A stretch of 64,000 nt of DNA from Halogeometricum rufum (GTDB lineage Archaea > Halobacteriota > Halobacteria > Halobacteriales > Haloferacaceae), in NCBI RefSeq assembly GCF_900112175.1, contig NZ_FOYT01000001.1, positions 620,001 through 684,000 on the forward strand. Direction: 5' to 3'. Shown here piece after piece: positions 17,669 through 27,233 of this stretch. The notes beneath the pieces were generated by a model. It had not been told where the DNA came from and searched no databases. It was given only the letters and a program-made list of their open reading frames with translations. The first letter of the stretch is position 1, and each line of letters opens with the position of its first letter. A program made the translations under genes and the position numbers.

Positions 17669-18628
17669 TCACCGCTCGACAGTTGGGAGGTCTACGACCT
17701 CCCCGTCCGCGTACACGGTCGGCTCTCTGATGATACCGTCCAGATGGAGTGGTGCCTCGGTGTCGCCGCCGATGCCGGCGTCGTCGCCGATGGCGATGTG
17801 GACCGTGCCCGCGGCCTTCTCGTCGAGGAGGACCGACCCGACCAGCGTCTCGACGCCGACGTTGGTGCCGATGCCCAACTCCGCGAGGTTGTAGGCGTCG
17901 CGGCCGACCTCCTCGGCGCCCGCCTCCACCTGTTCGCGGACGCTGTCGTCGGAGATGTCCGTCACGAAGCCGTCCTCCACCTCGAACCGGAGTTCCTGCC
18001 CCTCCTCCAGCAGGCCGTGGGGCATCATCGTCCCGTCCACGACGTAGGTCCCGTCCGCGGTCACCGGCGAGACGAACACCTCGCCCGCGGGGAGGTTCGA
18101 GAACCCGCCCGCCTCGTGGACGACGCCCGTGTCGGCCAACCAGTCGCGCGTTCCCGGTTCGAAGGTGATGTCGGTGCCCGCGGGCGTCGTCACGCGAATC
18201 ACGCTCGCCTCCGTCACCTGCTGGAGGACGTCCAGACAGTGCTGCGAGATGACGTCGTAGTCGGCGTCTAACCCGGACAGGAACACCTCCTCGGTGATGC
18301 CCGGGAGCGTCGCGCCGCGCGCGCCCGCCTCGCAGGCGTCGCTCCGGGCGCGGGTGTGACTCAGGCTCTTGGTCGTCGGCGCGAGGAACACGTCCGCGGT
18401 GGCCATCGCGGCGGCGACGGCGGCGGGCGGTTCCTCGCCGTGCTGGTCGCCCGGTGGGTACCGCAGGAGGGTCGCGTCGTCCGTCACCTCCGCGGCCACG
18501 TCGTACAGCGCTTCGCCGATGGCTCGACGCCTGTCGTCGGTGACGACGACGCACGACTCGTCGGTACCGAGGTTCATACACTGCAGGACGGCCGTCTCCG
18601 CGCCGGCGCGTAACTCGTCGTCGGTCAT
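17669..18628 (-). CDS. Aminopeptidase (M29-like / leucyl aminopeptidase family)
   Basis: A 319-residue acidic protein matching archaeal aminopeptidases related to the thermophilic M29 group. Markers are LGTDESCVVVTDDRR near the start, the central VRVTTPAGTDITFEPG, and the metal-site region NLPAGEVFVSP near residue 185, followed by LAELGIGTN, and the C-terminal TVHIAIGDD and HLDGIIREPTVYADGE. Family members are metal-dependent and release N-terminal residues. The ATG at 18628 gives the standard N-terminus MTDDELRAG. Convergent with the small membrane protein and divergent from gapII. Confidence 0.82.
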   Translation of the reverse strand: MTDDELRAGAETAVLQCMNLGTDESCVVVTDDRRRAIGEALYDVAAEVTDDATLLRYPPGDQHGEEPPAAVAAAMATADVFLAPTTKSLSHTRARSDACEAGARGATLPGITEEVFLSGLDADYDVISQHCLDVLQQVTEASVIRVTTPAGTDITFEPGTRDWLADTGVVHEAGGFSNLPAGEVFVSPVTADGTYVVDGTMMPHGLLEEGQELRFEVEDGFVTDISDDSVREQVEAGAEEVGRDAYNLAELGIGTNVGVETLVGSVLLDEKAAGTVHIAIGDDAGIGGDTEAPLHLDGIIREPTVYADGEVVDLPTVER

Positions 18629-18780
18629 GTCCCCGTGTGGGAGGCCCGCGGGGTTAGTCGTTCCCATCCCCGCCGCGTCGTGCGGTCCCGGCGACGACGG
18701 CCGACGACCGATTAGTAACTCACCTCCGCGAGAATCCTCGCCGTTACTCGCCCCAGAGTTAATTTCTGATAAAAAATCTC

Positions 18781-18791
18781 CGAAATAACTA
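18781..18791 (+). promoter_or_regulatory. BRE/TATA promoter of type II GAPDH
   Basis: The sequence cgaaa-taacta (BRE-like then TATA-like) ends 28 bases before the ATG at 18819, the expected distance for a leaderless transcript. A second AT run (gataaaaaat) lies just upstream at about 18768-18777. Confidence 0.6.
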
Positions 18792-18818
18792 TGGCTGTCC
18801 GCATTCGACAGTCGACCG

Positions 18819-19901
18819 ATGATACGAGTGGGTGTCAACGGCTACGGCACGATCGGAAAGCGCGTCGCCGACGCCGTGGACGCACAACCAGACATGGAGG
18901 TCATCGGTGTGGCGAAGACCCAACCCAACTTCGAGGCCCACACCGCCGTCAAGCGCGGCTATCCGATGTACGCCGCCATCCCCGAGCGGATGCCCCTGTT
19001 CTCGGAGGCGGGCATCGACGTCGAGGGCGCCGTCGACGAGATGGTCGCCGACGCGGACGTCGTCGTCGACTGCACGCCGTCGGGAATCGGCGCGGACAAC
19101 AAGGCCCTCTACGAGTCGCACGACACGCCCGCCATCTTCCAGGGCGGCGAGGACGCCGACGTGGGCGAGGTGAGTTTCAACGCCCGCGCGAACTACGACG
19201 ACGCCGTCGGCGTCGACTACGTCCGGACCGTCTCCTGCAACACGACGGGGCTCTCCCGCATCATCGCGCCCCTGCGCGAGGAGTACGGCGTGGAGAAGGT
19301 GCGCGCGACGCTGGTGCGCCGCGGCGGCGACCCCGGGCAGAACTCCCGCGGCCCCATCAACGACATCCTGCCGAACCCCATCCACATCCCGAGTCACCAC
19401 GGCCCCGACGTGAACACCATCTTCCCGGACCTGTCCATCGACACGCTGGGACTGAAGGTGCCCGCCACGCTGATGCACGTCCACAGTCTCAACGTCACCC
19501 TCGAAGACGACGTGACCGCGGCGCACGTCCGGCAACTCCTCGAATCGGAGTCGCGCGTCTACGTCATCCCCGAGGGACTCGGCATCGACGGCGCGGGGAA
19601 ACTGAAGGACTTCGCGCTCGACGCCGGCCGCCCGCGCGGCGACCTCTGGGAGAACTGCGTCTGGGGCGAGTCCATCGCCGTGGAGGGTCGCGACCTGTAC
19701 CTGTTCCAGGCCATCCACCAGGAGTCCGACGTCATCCCCGAGAACGTCGACGCCATCCGCGCGATGACCGAGTCGGCCGAACAGGCCGAGAGCATGGTCA
19801 CGACGGACGAACACGTCGGTATCGGCATCACGGGTGACCCGTCGGGTTTTAGCCACGAGGACGACGACGCCGTCGCCGAGACGGAACTCGCCGACGACTG
19901 A
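18819..19901 (+). CDS. gapII: Type II glyceraldehyde-3-phosphate dehydrogenase (archaeal type)
   Basis: A 360-residue archaeal-type GAPDH. The Rossmann start [16 protein letters not shown] (residues 5-20) binds NAD(P), and the catalytic cysteine is Cys140 in [10 protein letters not shown]. The insertion [17 protein letters not shown] is typical of the archaeal type II enzyme. In Haloferax volcanii, as I recall the literature, this enzyme works in gluconeogenesis while the bacterial-type GapI works in glycolysis. Here both genes flank pgk within 4.4 kb. It is transcribed alone from its own promoter, opposite to gapI-pgk, consistent with separate control. Confidence 0.93.
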   Translation: MIRVGVNGYGTIGKRVADAVDAQPDMEVIGVAKTQPNFEAHTAVKRGYPMYAAIPERMPLFSEAGIDVEGAVDEMVADADVVVDCTPSGIGADNKALYESHDTPAIFQGGEDADVGEVSFNARANYDDAVGVDYVRTVSCNTTGLSRIIAPLREEYGVEKVRATLVRRGGDPGQNSRGPINDILPNPIHIPSHHGPDVNTIFPDLSIDTLGLKVPATLMHVHSLNVTLEDDVTAAHVRQLLESESRVYVIPEGLGIDGAGKLKDFALDAGRPRGDLWENCVWGESIAVEGRDLYLFQAIHQESDVIPENVDAIRAMTESAEQAESMVTTDEHVGIGITGDPSGFSHEDDDAVAETELADD

Positions 19902-19949
19902 GCCACCATCGACGGCTCGCTTCGTCGGTCCTCGTCGGTCGCCGCCGGT

Positions 19950-20438
19950 TCAGACCTCGTAGAAGGCGACGTCGTCCGCTTCCGTGTCGAGGAGTGCGAC
20001 GTGGTACGTGTCGTCCGCACCCGGTATCGGCAGTCCGCCGGGGTTGACGTGGACCGTCCCCTCTCGTTCGTCGTACGTCCGCTGGTGGGTGTGCCCCCGG
20101 AAGACGTAGTCGTAGCTCTCCGAGTCGACCAGTCCGTCCACCAGCGTTTCGCTCGTCCCGTGGTAGGCGGCCACCGCGACGCCGTCGAACTCGAACGTCG
20201 CGCACTCGCCGTGGTAGGTTCCGAACGAGTCGACGAAGTTCTCCAGTGCCCACTCGCCGTCGTTGTTACCGCGGACGGCGTGGAACTCGAAGTCGGCGTC
20301 GAAGACGTTCGCGGTGAACGGCGAGACGACGTCGCCGCAGTGAATCACCGTCTCGACGCCCGCGTCCTCGAACGTCTCCACCGCGCCGCGCGCCAACTCG
20401 AGGTTGTCGTGCGTGTCCGAACAGATGCCGACTCTCAT
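19950..20438 (-). CDS. YfcE/MJ0936-family metallophosphoesterase
   Basis: A 162-residue metallophosphoesterase with every metal-site motif: D-x-H in ICSDTHDN (residues 5-12), GD in IHCGDVVS, GNND in VRGNNDGEW, and GHTH in FRGHTHQR. The MJ0936/YfcE group hydrolyses phosphodiester bonds in model substrates; the cellular substrate is unknown. It sits convergent to gapII and upstream of nothing obviously related. Confidence 0.86.
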   Translation of the reverse strand: MRVGICSDTHDNLELARGAVETFEDAGVETVIHCGDVVSPFTANVFDADFEFHAVRGNNDGEWALENFVDSFGTYHGECATFEFDGVAVAAYHGTSETLVDGLVDSESYDYVFRGHTHQRTYDEREGTVHVNPGGLPIPGADDTYHVALLDTEADDVAFYEV

Positions 20439-20498
20439 ACGCGGACGTTCGGCGGAATCGCGTAAGAAGGTTGGTGCGCGGGTCGCTCGGTGCCCGCG

Positions 20499-20795
20499 TC
20501 AGTCGTCGCGTTCGGTCGCCTCGCGGCTGGCGGCGATGAGGTTCTGCCGGTACTGGCTCAACGCCTCACCCATCTTCCGAACCTCCTCGTCGCTCATCGT
20601 GTCGTGTTCGTCGGCGTCGAAGAACGGCAGTTCCTCCTTCTCGGGAACGTCCATGACGACACCAAGCTGAGATATCTGCTGGTAGTAGTTCTCCAGCACC
20701 CACTCCTCGCCGTGCGCCGTCACCGCTTGCTCGATGTACTCCGCCGCCTCGGGGTAGTCGGCGCGTAAGTCGTCGGTCACGCGTGTGAGTATCAC
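20499..20795 (-). CDS. Haloarchaeal hypothetical protein between pgk and YfcE
   Basis: A 98-residue acidic, helical protein (VTDDLRADYPEAAEYIEQAV, then QYRQNLIAASREATERDD), with no cysteines and no membrane segment. It lies 99 bases downstream of pgk on the same strand and could be the last gene of a gapI-pgk transcript. Not recognised as any named family. Its synteny next to pgk in haloarchaea would be worth testing. Confidence 0.65.
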   Translation of the reverse strand: MILTRVTDDLRADYPEAAEYIEQAVTAHGEEWVLENYYQQISQLGVVMDVPEKEELPFFDADEHDTMSDEEVRKMGEALSQYRQNLIAASREATERDD

Positions 20796-20894
20796 GCCCC
20801 AGAGATTGTGTGCTGGGGCCCGGCCAGTATCTGCCTGTATCTCGCACGTGGCACGCGAACCCGCCGAATCCGCCGAACGGTCGAACTCCTCCCG

Positions 20895-22106
20895 TCAGTT
20901 CCGCTGGAGGACTTCCACGCCGACCAGCGACGCGCCGGTCAACGCGCGGATGTACGCGCCGCCGGCGATGGAGACGTGGCCGAAGTCGTCCTCGCTCAGC
21001 CCGTACATCTCGATGGCGCGGGAGGTGTCGCCGCCGCCGACGACGGAGAAGCAGTCCGTCTCCGCGATGGCGCGCAGGACGCCGACCGTCCCCTTCGAGA
21101 AGCGTTCGTCCTCGAACAGGCCGAGTGCGCCCTTCACGAAGACGGCCTCGGAGTCGCGAACCACCTCGTCGTACGACTCGACGGTGTCGGTGCCGACGTC
21201 GAGGTACGCGCGGTCCTTCTCGTCGACGTCGTCGACGGCTATCTCGGCGCGTTCGTCGTCGTCGTCCTCGTACGCGAGGTCGACCGCGAGCGAAATCTGG
21301 TCGCCGCGTTCGTCTAGGAGGGACGCGATGGTCTCGTGGTTCGCCTCCCACTGGTCGTCGAACAGGTCCATGTCGCCGACGTCGAAGCCGACGTCGTGAC
21401 CGGCAGCGCGGAGGAACAGTTCGCCCGCGATGCCGCCCAGCAGGAATCGGTCCACCGTCCCGCCGAGGTTGTTCATCACGTCGATGACGTCCGTCGCCTT
21501 CGTCCCGCCGACGACCATCGTCACCTGTCCGTCGAACTCCCGAGTGGCGATGGCGGAGTTGGCCTCGTACTCCGTCTCCATCACGCGCCCGGCGTAGGCG
21601 GGCAGTTCGAGGGGGAAACCGACGAGGGAGGCGTGCGACCGGTGCGCCGCCGAGTAGGCGTCGTTCACGTAGGCGTCGAAGTGCGGCGCGAGGGTCTGCA
21701 CGAACTCCGTCTCGGCCTTCGTCTCGGGCTCTTCCTCGGGGAGTTCGTCGTCGCACATCCGCGTGTTCTCCAAGAGGAGTATCTCGCCGGATTCCAGCGA
21801 CTCGACGGCCTCTATCGCCGCCTCACCGTAGGTGTCGGCGACGAACCCCACGTCGCGGTCGACGTGGGATGCGAGGATGGCGGCGTGCTGTTCGAGTGAG
21901 ACGAAGTCGTCGTCGCCGGGGCGGCCCTGGTGGGCCATCAGGACGACGCGGTGGCCCGCCTCGGCGAGTTCGCGGACGGTCTCGGCGTGGCGTTCGAAGC
22001 GTCGGTTGTCCTGCACTTCGCCGTCCTCGACGGGGGAGTTCAGGTCGAGGCGGACGAGGACGCGCTTGTCGGGTTCGAGGTCGTCGAGTGTCTTGAACGT
22101 GGACAT
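20895..22106 (-). CDS. pgk: Phosphoglycerate kinase
   Basis: A 403-residue glycolytic/gluconeogenic enzyme interconverting 1,3-bisphosphoglycerate and 3-phosphoglycerate with ATP. The N-terminus KRVLVRLDLNSPVEDG (residues 14-29) is the substrate-binding signature, VVGGTKATDVIDVMNNL near 195 starts the nucleotide domain, and VVGGGDTSRAIEMYGL near 350 is the ATP-phosphate loop. Starting ATG at 22106 is 55 bases after the gapI stop (22162) on the same strand, so gapI and pgk are likely one transcription unit. Confidence 0.94.
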   Translation of the reverse strand: MSTFKTLDDLEPDKRVLVRLDLNSPVEDGEVQDNRRFERHAETVRELAEAGHRVVLMAHQGRPGDDDFVSLEQHAAILASHVDRDVGFVADTYGEAAIEAVESLESGEILLLENTRMCDDELPEEEPETKAETEFVQTLAPHFDAYVNDAYSAAHRSHASLVGFPLELPAYAGRVMETEYEANSAIATREFDGQVTMVVGGTKATDVIDVMNNLGGTVDRFLLGGIAGELFLRAAGHDVGFDVGDMDLFDDQWEANHETIASLLDERGDQISLAVDLAYEDDDDERAEIAVDDVDEKDRAYLDVGTDTVESYDEVVRDSEAVFVKGALGLFEDERFSKGTVGVLRAIAETDCFSVVGGGDTSRAIEMYGLSEDDFGHVSIAGGAYIRALTGASLVGVEVLQRN

Positions 22107-22161
22107 GTGTGTGGTGGTTCGAAAGACGAGGAGATTTCACTTAGTGGTGGGCGGTCGAGGC

Positions 22162-23214
22162 TCAGTCGGCGGTGACGAACTCGGCCACGTCGAGCATCCG
22201 GTTCGAGAAGCCGTACTCGTTGTCGTACCACGTCAGAATCTTGTAGAGGCCGCCGTCGTTCACCATGTTCGTGGACTGCAGGTCGACCGTCGAGGAGAAC
22301 GGCAGGCCGACGATGTCCGAGGAGACGACTTCCTCGTCGGTGTAGCCGAGGACGCCCGCGAGGGGGCCGGAGTCGGCGGCGTCGCGGAACGCGTCGTTCA
22401 GTTCCTCGACCGACGGCGCCTCGTCGAGAGAGACGACGAGTTCGGTGATGGAGCCGTTCGGAACGGGGACGCGCATCGCCATGCCGTCGAGTTTACCCTC
22501 CAACTGGGGCAGAATCTCGGTCGTGGCCTGCGCGGCGCCCGTGGAGGTGGGGACGATGTTCTCGGCGGCGGCGCGGCCGCGGCGTGTCTTGGCCTTCGGG
22601 CCGTCGATGAGATTCTGCGACCCGGTGTAGGCGTGGACCGTCGTCAGGAGACCGGACTCGATGCCGAACTCGTCGTCCAGTACCTTCGCGACGGGCGAGA
22701 CGGAGTTCGTCGTACAGGAGGCGTTCGAGACGACGTCCTCGCCGTCGTACTCGTCGTGGTTGACGCCGTAGACGATCTGCTTGACCGGTTCATCGCCCTT
22801 CGGCGGCGCGGAGATGATGACCTTGTCCGCGCCCGCGTCGAGGTGCGCGGAGGCGTCCTGCTTCGTGCGGAAGATGCCCGTGCACTCGAGGGCGACGTCC
22901 ACGTCGAGTTCGTCCCACGGCAGTTCGGCGGGGCTCTGGATGTTGAACAGGGAGACGGCGGTGTCGCCCGCGACGAGTTCCTCGCCGTCGAGCGAAACCT
23001 CGTCGAGGCGGCCCATCACGGTGTCGTACTTGGCGAGGTAGGCCATGTCCTCGAAGTCCATCACGTCGTTGATGCCGACGAGTTCGACCTTCGGGTTGTC
23101 CATCACCGCGCGGAACACGTTCCGCCCGATTCGCCCGAACCCGTTCAGTCCGACTCGCACCACCTCGTCGTCGTCGACGTTCTCGCCCGCAGCGAGGTAC
23201 GATTTTTCACTCAT
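22162..23214 (-). CDS. gapI: Type I glyceraldehyde-3-phosphate dehydrogenase (bacterial type)
   Basis: A 350-residue bacterial-type GAPDH, using NAD(P) and phosphate to oxidise glyceraldehyde 3-phosphate. Rossmann motif RVGLNGFGRIGRNVFRAV starts near residue 20, catalytic Cys167 is in SNASCTTNS, and the anion-binding TSTGAAQATTEILPQL follows. A 16-residue N-terminal extension (MSEKSYLAAGENVDDD) precedes the fold. The ATG at 23214 fits a TATA element 18-27 bases upstream. By analogy with Haloferax this is the glycolytic form; bacterial origin of the type I enzyme in haloarchaea is established. Confidence 0.93.
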   Translation of the reverse strand: MSEKSYLAAGENVDDDEVVRVGLNGFGRIGRNVFRAVMDNPKVELVGINDVMDFEDMAYLAKYDTVMGRLDEVSLDGEELVAGDTAVSLFNIQSPAELPWDELDVDVALECTGIFRTKQDASAHLDAGADKVIISAPPKGDEPVKQIVYGVNHDEYDGEDVVSNASCTTNSVSPVAKVLDDEFGIESGLLTTVHAYTGSQNLIDGPKAKTRRGRAAAENIVPTSTGAAQATTEILPQLEGKLDGMAMRVPVPNGSITELVVSLDEAPSVEELNDAFRDAADSGPLAGVLGYTDEEVVSSDIVGLPFSSTVDLQSTNMVNDGGLYKILTWYDNEYGFSNRMLDVAEFVTAD

Positions 23215-23231
23215 ATCCGAGTTTTCTCCGG

Positions 23232-23241
23232 CAAGATACTT
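23232..23241 (-). promoter_or_regulatory. Likely TATA element of gapI-pgk
   Basis: On the minus strand this reads caagtatctt, 18-27 bases before the gapI ATG at 23214. The region is AT-rich for the genome. Sugar-responsive control (for example a TrmB-type site) cannot be assigned by eye. Confidence 0.4.
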
Positions 23242-23465
23242 GAATCCCTGTGTCTCTGACCAGACCCGCGAACGGACGAAATCCGTGTCGTAAGAGAGTC
23301 GTACTGTCGCTTTAGCCTGAACAATGATGGAGTTCCCGCCCGTCGGCGGCGAACGAGAGTGATCAGAGAAACGCACGTTCGTTCACGACCGCGCACGTTC
23401 GGACGACCGGGCGACGACCGCGAATCGACCCGGCGTCGGCGTCGGAACCCGCCGGGGGGAGAAGG

Positions 23466-23473
23466 CTTTTGAC
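23466..23473 (+). promoter_or_regulatory. Likely TATA element of Hsp20 gene
   Basis: The sequence cttttgac lies 25-32 bases before the ATG at 23498, a leaderless-promoter position. Confidence 0.45.
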
Positions 23474-23497
23474 AGAAAGTAACCAAAGGTCGCGTGC

Positions 23498-23860
23498 ATG
23501 AGAGATGAACGCGACGATCCGTTCGACAACATCTTCGACGAGATCGAACGGATGATGAACGAGATGACCGGTGGTGACTCCACCGGGTTCGCCTCGGAGA
23601 CCCACATCGACGTGTACGATGAGGGCGAGGCGGTTCGACTCGTCGCGGACCTTCCGGGTGTGGAGAAGGACGCAATCGACCTGAAGTGCGACGGCGAGAC
23701 GCTCACGGTGAGTGCCGCGAGCGACCGCCGCGAGTACGACGAACGAATCCGCCTCCCGGTCCGGGTGGACGAACACTCCGCGAAGGCGTCGTTCAAGAAC
23801 GGCGTCCTGCAGGTCACCTTCCAGAAGTCGGAGGACTCGGCCGCAATCGACGTCGAGTAG
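23498..23860 (+). CDS. Hsp20 / alpha-crystallin family small heat-shock protein
   Basis: A 120-residue chaperone. The N-terminal helix (FDNIFDEIERMMNEMTGG) is followed by the alpha-crystallin domain (HIDVYDEGEAVRLVADLPGVEKDAIDLK through RIRLPVRVDEHSAKASFKNGVLQVTFQK). The A-x-x-x-n-G-v-L motif SFKNGVLQV near residue 100 is the family signature. The C-terminal I-x-I/V anchor is only weakly present (AAIDVE). It holds unfolded proteins under heat or salt stress. A second, more diverged Hsp20-like gene occurs at 31520-31993. Confidence 0.88.
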   Translation: MRDERDDPFDNIFDEIERMMNEMTGGDSTGFASETHIDVYDEGEAVRLVADLPGVEKDAIDLKCDGETLTVSAASDRREYDERIRLPVRVDEHSAKASFKNGVLQVTFQKSEDSAAIDVE

Positions 23861-23884
23861 CGCGACACCTCGGTGCGACGATTT

Positions 23885-24751
23885 TCATTCGACCTTCGAC
23901 CGTTCGGCAGTCTCCCGTATCAGCGCCGCCAGCCTGTCCCAGAAGTCCGCGTCGTACTTCTCGTGGTCGATGGTCGGTCGGGCGTTCGTCTCGGAGACGA
24001 CGGTTCGGTCGTCGGCGACGAGGAGGTCGACGCCGAGGTAGTCGATTCCGAGCGTCTCGGCCACCGCGACGGCCAGTTTCTGATGTTCGGCCGAGACCGT
24101 GAGTTCGGTCGCCGTCGCGCCCCGGTGGACGTTGTGCTTCCACCGACCCTCGCCGAGTCCCTCGGGCAGTCGGCGTTCGACGCCGCCGACCACCTCACCG
24201 TCGACGACCATCACGCGGTAGTCCCGCGCGTCGGGGACGTACTCCTGAAGCAGGTACGACTTGTCGCCCGTCGCCCGGTAGTCGTGGACGAGGTTCAGGT
24301 AGTCGACGACGCCCAGCAGCGAGTCCACGTCGCGCACCTTGGCGACACCGACGCCGCGCGTGGCGGAGTTGGGCTTGACGACCAGCGGGAACGACAGGTC
24401 GGCGACGGCCTCGACCACCGTCTCCTCGCCGACGGGGTTCGACACCATCCGCGTCTCCGGGACTGGCAGTCCCGCCCGCGAGAGCGCGGCTATCACGCCC
24501 GCCTTGTTCCGCGAGGTGAGCACCGCCTCGCGACCGTTCACCCACGGTATCGGCGTCCGCGCGTCCAGCGCACCACCCTCCATCAGTCGCGTCGGGTAGA
24601 CGAACCCCGCGTCGAACGACTCGCCGTCGTCGGTCAGTCGAATCGCCCGCTCCTTCGCGGGCAGGTGTTCGACGGTCACGCCTCGGTCCGCGAGTGGCCG
24701 GCGCATCCGCTCGAACGTCTCGCTGGACGTCGTCACCGCGAGTCGAAGCAT
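23885..24751 (-). CDS. RimK-type ATP-grasp ligase
   Basis: A 288-residue ATP-grasp protein of the RimK/LysX group, which join an amino acid or peptide to a carboxylate using ATP. PLVVKPNSATRGVGVAKVRD near residue 122 is the ATP-binding lysine and glycine-rich loop, YLLQEYVPDARDYRVMVVDGEVVGGVERR near 165 is the central grasp, and VDLLVADDRTVVSETNARPTIDHEK near 245 holds the Mg2+ ligands (the E-x-N pattern in SETNARP). Haloarchaea use RimK-like ligases for coenzyme F420 gamma-glutamylation and for lysine/arginine biosynthesis; no pathway genes lie nearby, so substrate is open. Confidence 0.82.
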   Translation of the reverse strand: MLRLAVTTSSETFERMRRPLADRGVTVEHLPAKERAIRLTDDGESFDAGFVYPTRLMEGGALDARTPIPWVNGREAVLTSRNKAGVIAALSRAGLPVPETRMVSNPVGEETVVEAVADLSFPLVVKPNSATRGVGVAKVRDVDSLLGVVDYLNLVHDYRATGDKSYLLQEYVPDARDYRVMVVDGEVVGGVERRLPEGLGEGRWKHNVHRGATATELTVSAEHQKLAVAVAETLGIDYLGVDLLVADDRTVVSETNARPTIDHEKYDADFWDRLAALIRETAERSKVE

Positions 24752-24836
24752 CGGCTACGAGTTGGCGTGAGAGTGTAAAAGTGGCCGGGTCCGGCGACTC
24801 CGACGCCGGTGCCGGAAGTCGACCGATTCCGTCGGA

Positions 24837-24947
24837 AGAACCGCGAAGAGACTCGCTCCCGATCAGGAGACGAGGAGTTCTTCGCCCTTCCGGAGAACCG
24901 CGAAGAGACTCGCTCCCGATCAGGAGACGAGGAGTTCTTCGCCCTTC
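24837..24947. repeat. Tandem duplication across the 3' end of the L10e gene
   Basis: A 54-base segment at 24837-24890 is repeated without mismatch at 24894-24947, separated by cgg (offset 57 bases). The copy at 24894-24947 contains the last 28 bases of the L10e gene, including its stop at 24920-24922; the other copy repeats that C-terminal coding sequence and stop downstream of the gene. The offset is a multiple of three. Confidence 0.95.
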
Positions 24948-25450
24948 TCCACGTCGATACGGCACGGCGGCGACATCTTGTTGTAGGCGCGGCGAAGCGC
25001 GTCCTTGGCGATGGCGGCGTCCTCGACGCTGCAGTAGATGGTGAAGACGCGTTCGCCGTTCTGGATGCGCGCGGCGGTGCCGACGACCTTCCCGAACGAC
25101 TGCCGCATCCCGTCGGAGACACGGTCCGCGCCCGCACCGGTCGCCTGCTTGTTCTCGCGCAGGACCTGGTGGGGGAACTTGCGGAGCACCATCTTGTAGT
25201 TCTCCTGACCGACCTGCTTCAGCATCACGCGGTTCGCGGACAGACGCGCCGATTCGAGCGAGCCGTGGCGAATCTGGCACTCCTCCTCGAGGCGGAGGCT
25301 GATCTGGACCGGGTAGTCCTGGGGGCCGGTCTGGAGGTTACCCATGTTGTGCTGTGCGATCTTCGAACCGGGGATGCCGGTGATGTACTCGCGTCGGGTG
25401 TACGACGGCTTGTCGATGTTGCGGTACATCGAGGCGGGTTTGTCTGCCAT
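24920..25450 (-). CDS. rpl10e: 50S ribosomal protein L10e (uL16)
   Basis: A 176-residue archaeal L10e (bacterial L16 homologue), part of the large subunit near the A-site tRNA. Recognisable by the start [23 protein letters not shown], the central [20 protein letters not shown], and [23 protein letters not shown]. It stands alone, as in other haloarchaea, rather than in a ribosomal operon. The ATG at 25450 is fixed by family alignment. Its last 28 bases and the following 26 are tandemly repeated downstream, so its transcript end may differ from relatives. Confidence 0.94.
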   Translation of the reverse strand: MADKPASMYRNIDKPSYTRREYITGIPGSKIAQHNMGNLQTGPQDYPVQISLRLEEECQIRHGSLESARLSANRVMLKQVGQENYKMVLRKFPHQVLRENKQATGAGADRVSDGMRQSFGKVVGTAARIQNGERVFTIYCSVEDAAIAKDALRRAYNKMSPPCRIDVEKGEELLVS

Positions 25451-25625
25451 GGTTACTTGTGCGGAAGAACGGTCATCCGGCGTAAAAGCGCTTCGAAGCA
25501 TCAGCAGTCTGCGTGCCCGTGCGTGCAGTTCCCACCCGGCGTCGTCCGCGCCGCCCGTCCCTCTCGTCGCCCCGCATCGACCCCCGTCGGAACTATCAAC
25601 TCGGCGACGAGCGTACGGGAGAGTC

Positions 25626-27143
25626 GTGGTCTCGCTCTCTCGACGCGGCGTCGGCCTCGTCCTCGGCCCGACGGGCTACGCCCTCGTCCGTCTGTTCCCG
25701 CCCGCGGGCCTCGACGCGGCGGGTGCCGCCGCCCTCGCTTGCACGCTCTGGGTGGCCGTGTGGTGGCTCACGGAGACGGCGCCCATCGCGGTGACCGCAC
25801 TCCTCCCGGTCGTCCTCTTCCCCGTCTCCGGTGTCACCGACGCCGCGGCCACCGCCGCCGCCTACGCCGACCCCGTGACGTTCCTCTTCCTCGGTGGCTT
25901 CCTCGTGGCCCTCGCCGTCGAACGGTGGGGACTGCACCGGCGCATCGCCGTCTCCGTCGTCCGCGCACTGGGCGACGACCCGCGCCGACTCCTCGGCGGG
26001 TTCATGCTCGCGACGGCGTCGCTGTCGATGTGGGTGTCGAACACGGCGACGGCGATGCTCATGGTCCCCATCGCCCTCTCCGTCGTCGGCACGCCCGGCG
26101 ACGCGCCGCCGGACTACCGCGCGGCCGACGCGACCCGATTTCCGACCGACGACGCCGCGTCCTCGTCCGTCCCGCCCGCACCCGAGTCGTCGGCGTTCGG
26201 CACGGCACTCGTCCTCGGCGTCGCTTACGCCGCCTCCATCGGCGGCGTCGCCACGCTCATCGGGACGCCGCCGAACGCCATCCTCGCGGCCGTCGTGGAG
26301 CGTTCGCTCGGCGTGCGTCTGGACTTCGTCCGGTGGATGCTGTTCGGCGTCCCGTTCGCCGCCGTCTTCCTCGTCGCGGCGTGGGGGGCGCTCTCGGCGA
26401 TGTTCGCCGTCGGCGACGCCGACGCGACGTTCGACGCCGCCGACGCGACCGGTCCCGCCGACGAGTCGGGCGAGTTCGGGGCGCTCTCGACCCCGGAGCG
26501 ACGCGTCCTCGTCGTCTTCTCGCTGGTCGTCGCCGGGTGGCTGACCCGACCGTTCCTCGTCGACCCCTACGTCGCCGGCGTCACGGACGGGGCCATCGCC
26601 GTCGCGGGAGCGACGCTCCTGTTCCTCGTGCCCAACGGCGTCGAGGAGGGAGCGCTGCTCTCGTGGGACGACGCGACGCGACTCCCGTGGGAGGTGCTCC
26701 TCGTCTTCGGCGGCGGGTTCGCCATCGCCGACGCCTTCCAGACGACGGCGCTCGACGCGTGGGTCGGCGCGTCGCTCGGCGGCGTGGCGGGTCTCGCTCC
26801 GGTCCTCACGCTCCTCGTCGTCGCCACCCTCGTCGTCTTCCTCACCGAAGTCACCTCGAACAGCGCGACTGCGTCGCTGTTCGTCCCGCTGGCCGTCGGC
26901 GTCGCAGCGTCGTTCGCCGTCGCACCCCTCGTCCTCGCCACCGTCGTCGCCGTCGCCGCCTCCCTCGCGTTCATGCTCCCCGTCGCCACGCCGCCGAACG
27001 CCGTCGTCTTCGGTACCGGCTACGTCACGGTGCCCGAGATGGCCCGCGCCGGCCTCGTGTTGAACCTCCTCGGCGTCGTCCTCCTCGCCGTCGCCGCGGT
27101 GGTCTGGCTTCCCGTCGTCTGGGGCGTGAGCGTCGTCCCCTGA
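25626..27143 (+). CDS. SLC13/DASS-family anion transporter
   Basis: A 505-residue membrane protein with the two substrate/Na+ clamp motifs of divalent anion:sodium symporters: [16 protein letters not shown] near residue 140 and [17 protein letters not shown] near residue 415, plus the repeat [13 protein letters not shown] and [13 protein letters not shown]. These carry dicarboxylates, citrate or sulfate with Na+. The GTG at 25626 is used because upstream in-frame residues are Arg/Ser/Pro-rich. An insert at residues 155-185 ([20 protein letters not shown]) between helices is polar and haloarchaeal. No regulator is adjacent. Confidence 0.85.
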   Translation: MVSLSRRGVGLVLGPTGYALVRLFPPAGLDAAGAAALACTLWVAVWWLTETAPIAVTALLPVVLFPVSGVTDAAATAAAYADPVTFLFLGGFLVALAVERWGLHRRIAVSVVRALGDDPRRLLGGFMLATASLSMWVSNTATAMLMVPIALSVVGTPGDAPPDYRAADATRFPTDDAASSSVPPAPESSAFGTALVLGVAYAASIGGVATLIGTPPNAILAAVVERSLGVRLDFVRWMLFGVPFAAVFLVAAWGALSAMFAVGDADATFDAADATGPADESGEFGALSTPERRVLVVFSLVVAGWLTRPFLVDPYVAGVTDGAIAVAGATLLFLVPNGVEEGALLSWDDATRLPWEVLLVFGGGFAIADAFQTTALDAWVGASLGGVAGLAPVLTLLVVATLVVFLTEVTSNSATASLFVPLAVGVAASFAVAPLVLATVVAVAASLAFMLPVATPPNAVVFGTGYVTVPEMARAGLVLNLLGVVLLAVAAVVWLPVVWGVSVVP

Positions 27144-27233
27144 GGCGCCGCCGGACTCGAACCGTGGACTCGACCGCGGGTTCGCGGGTCGGCGGACCGG
27201 AGCGTTCTCGGTGGCGGCCGACGACACACGCGT

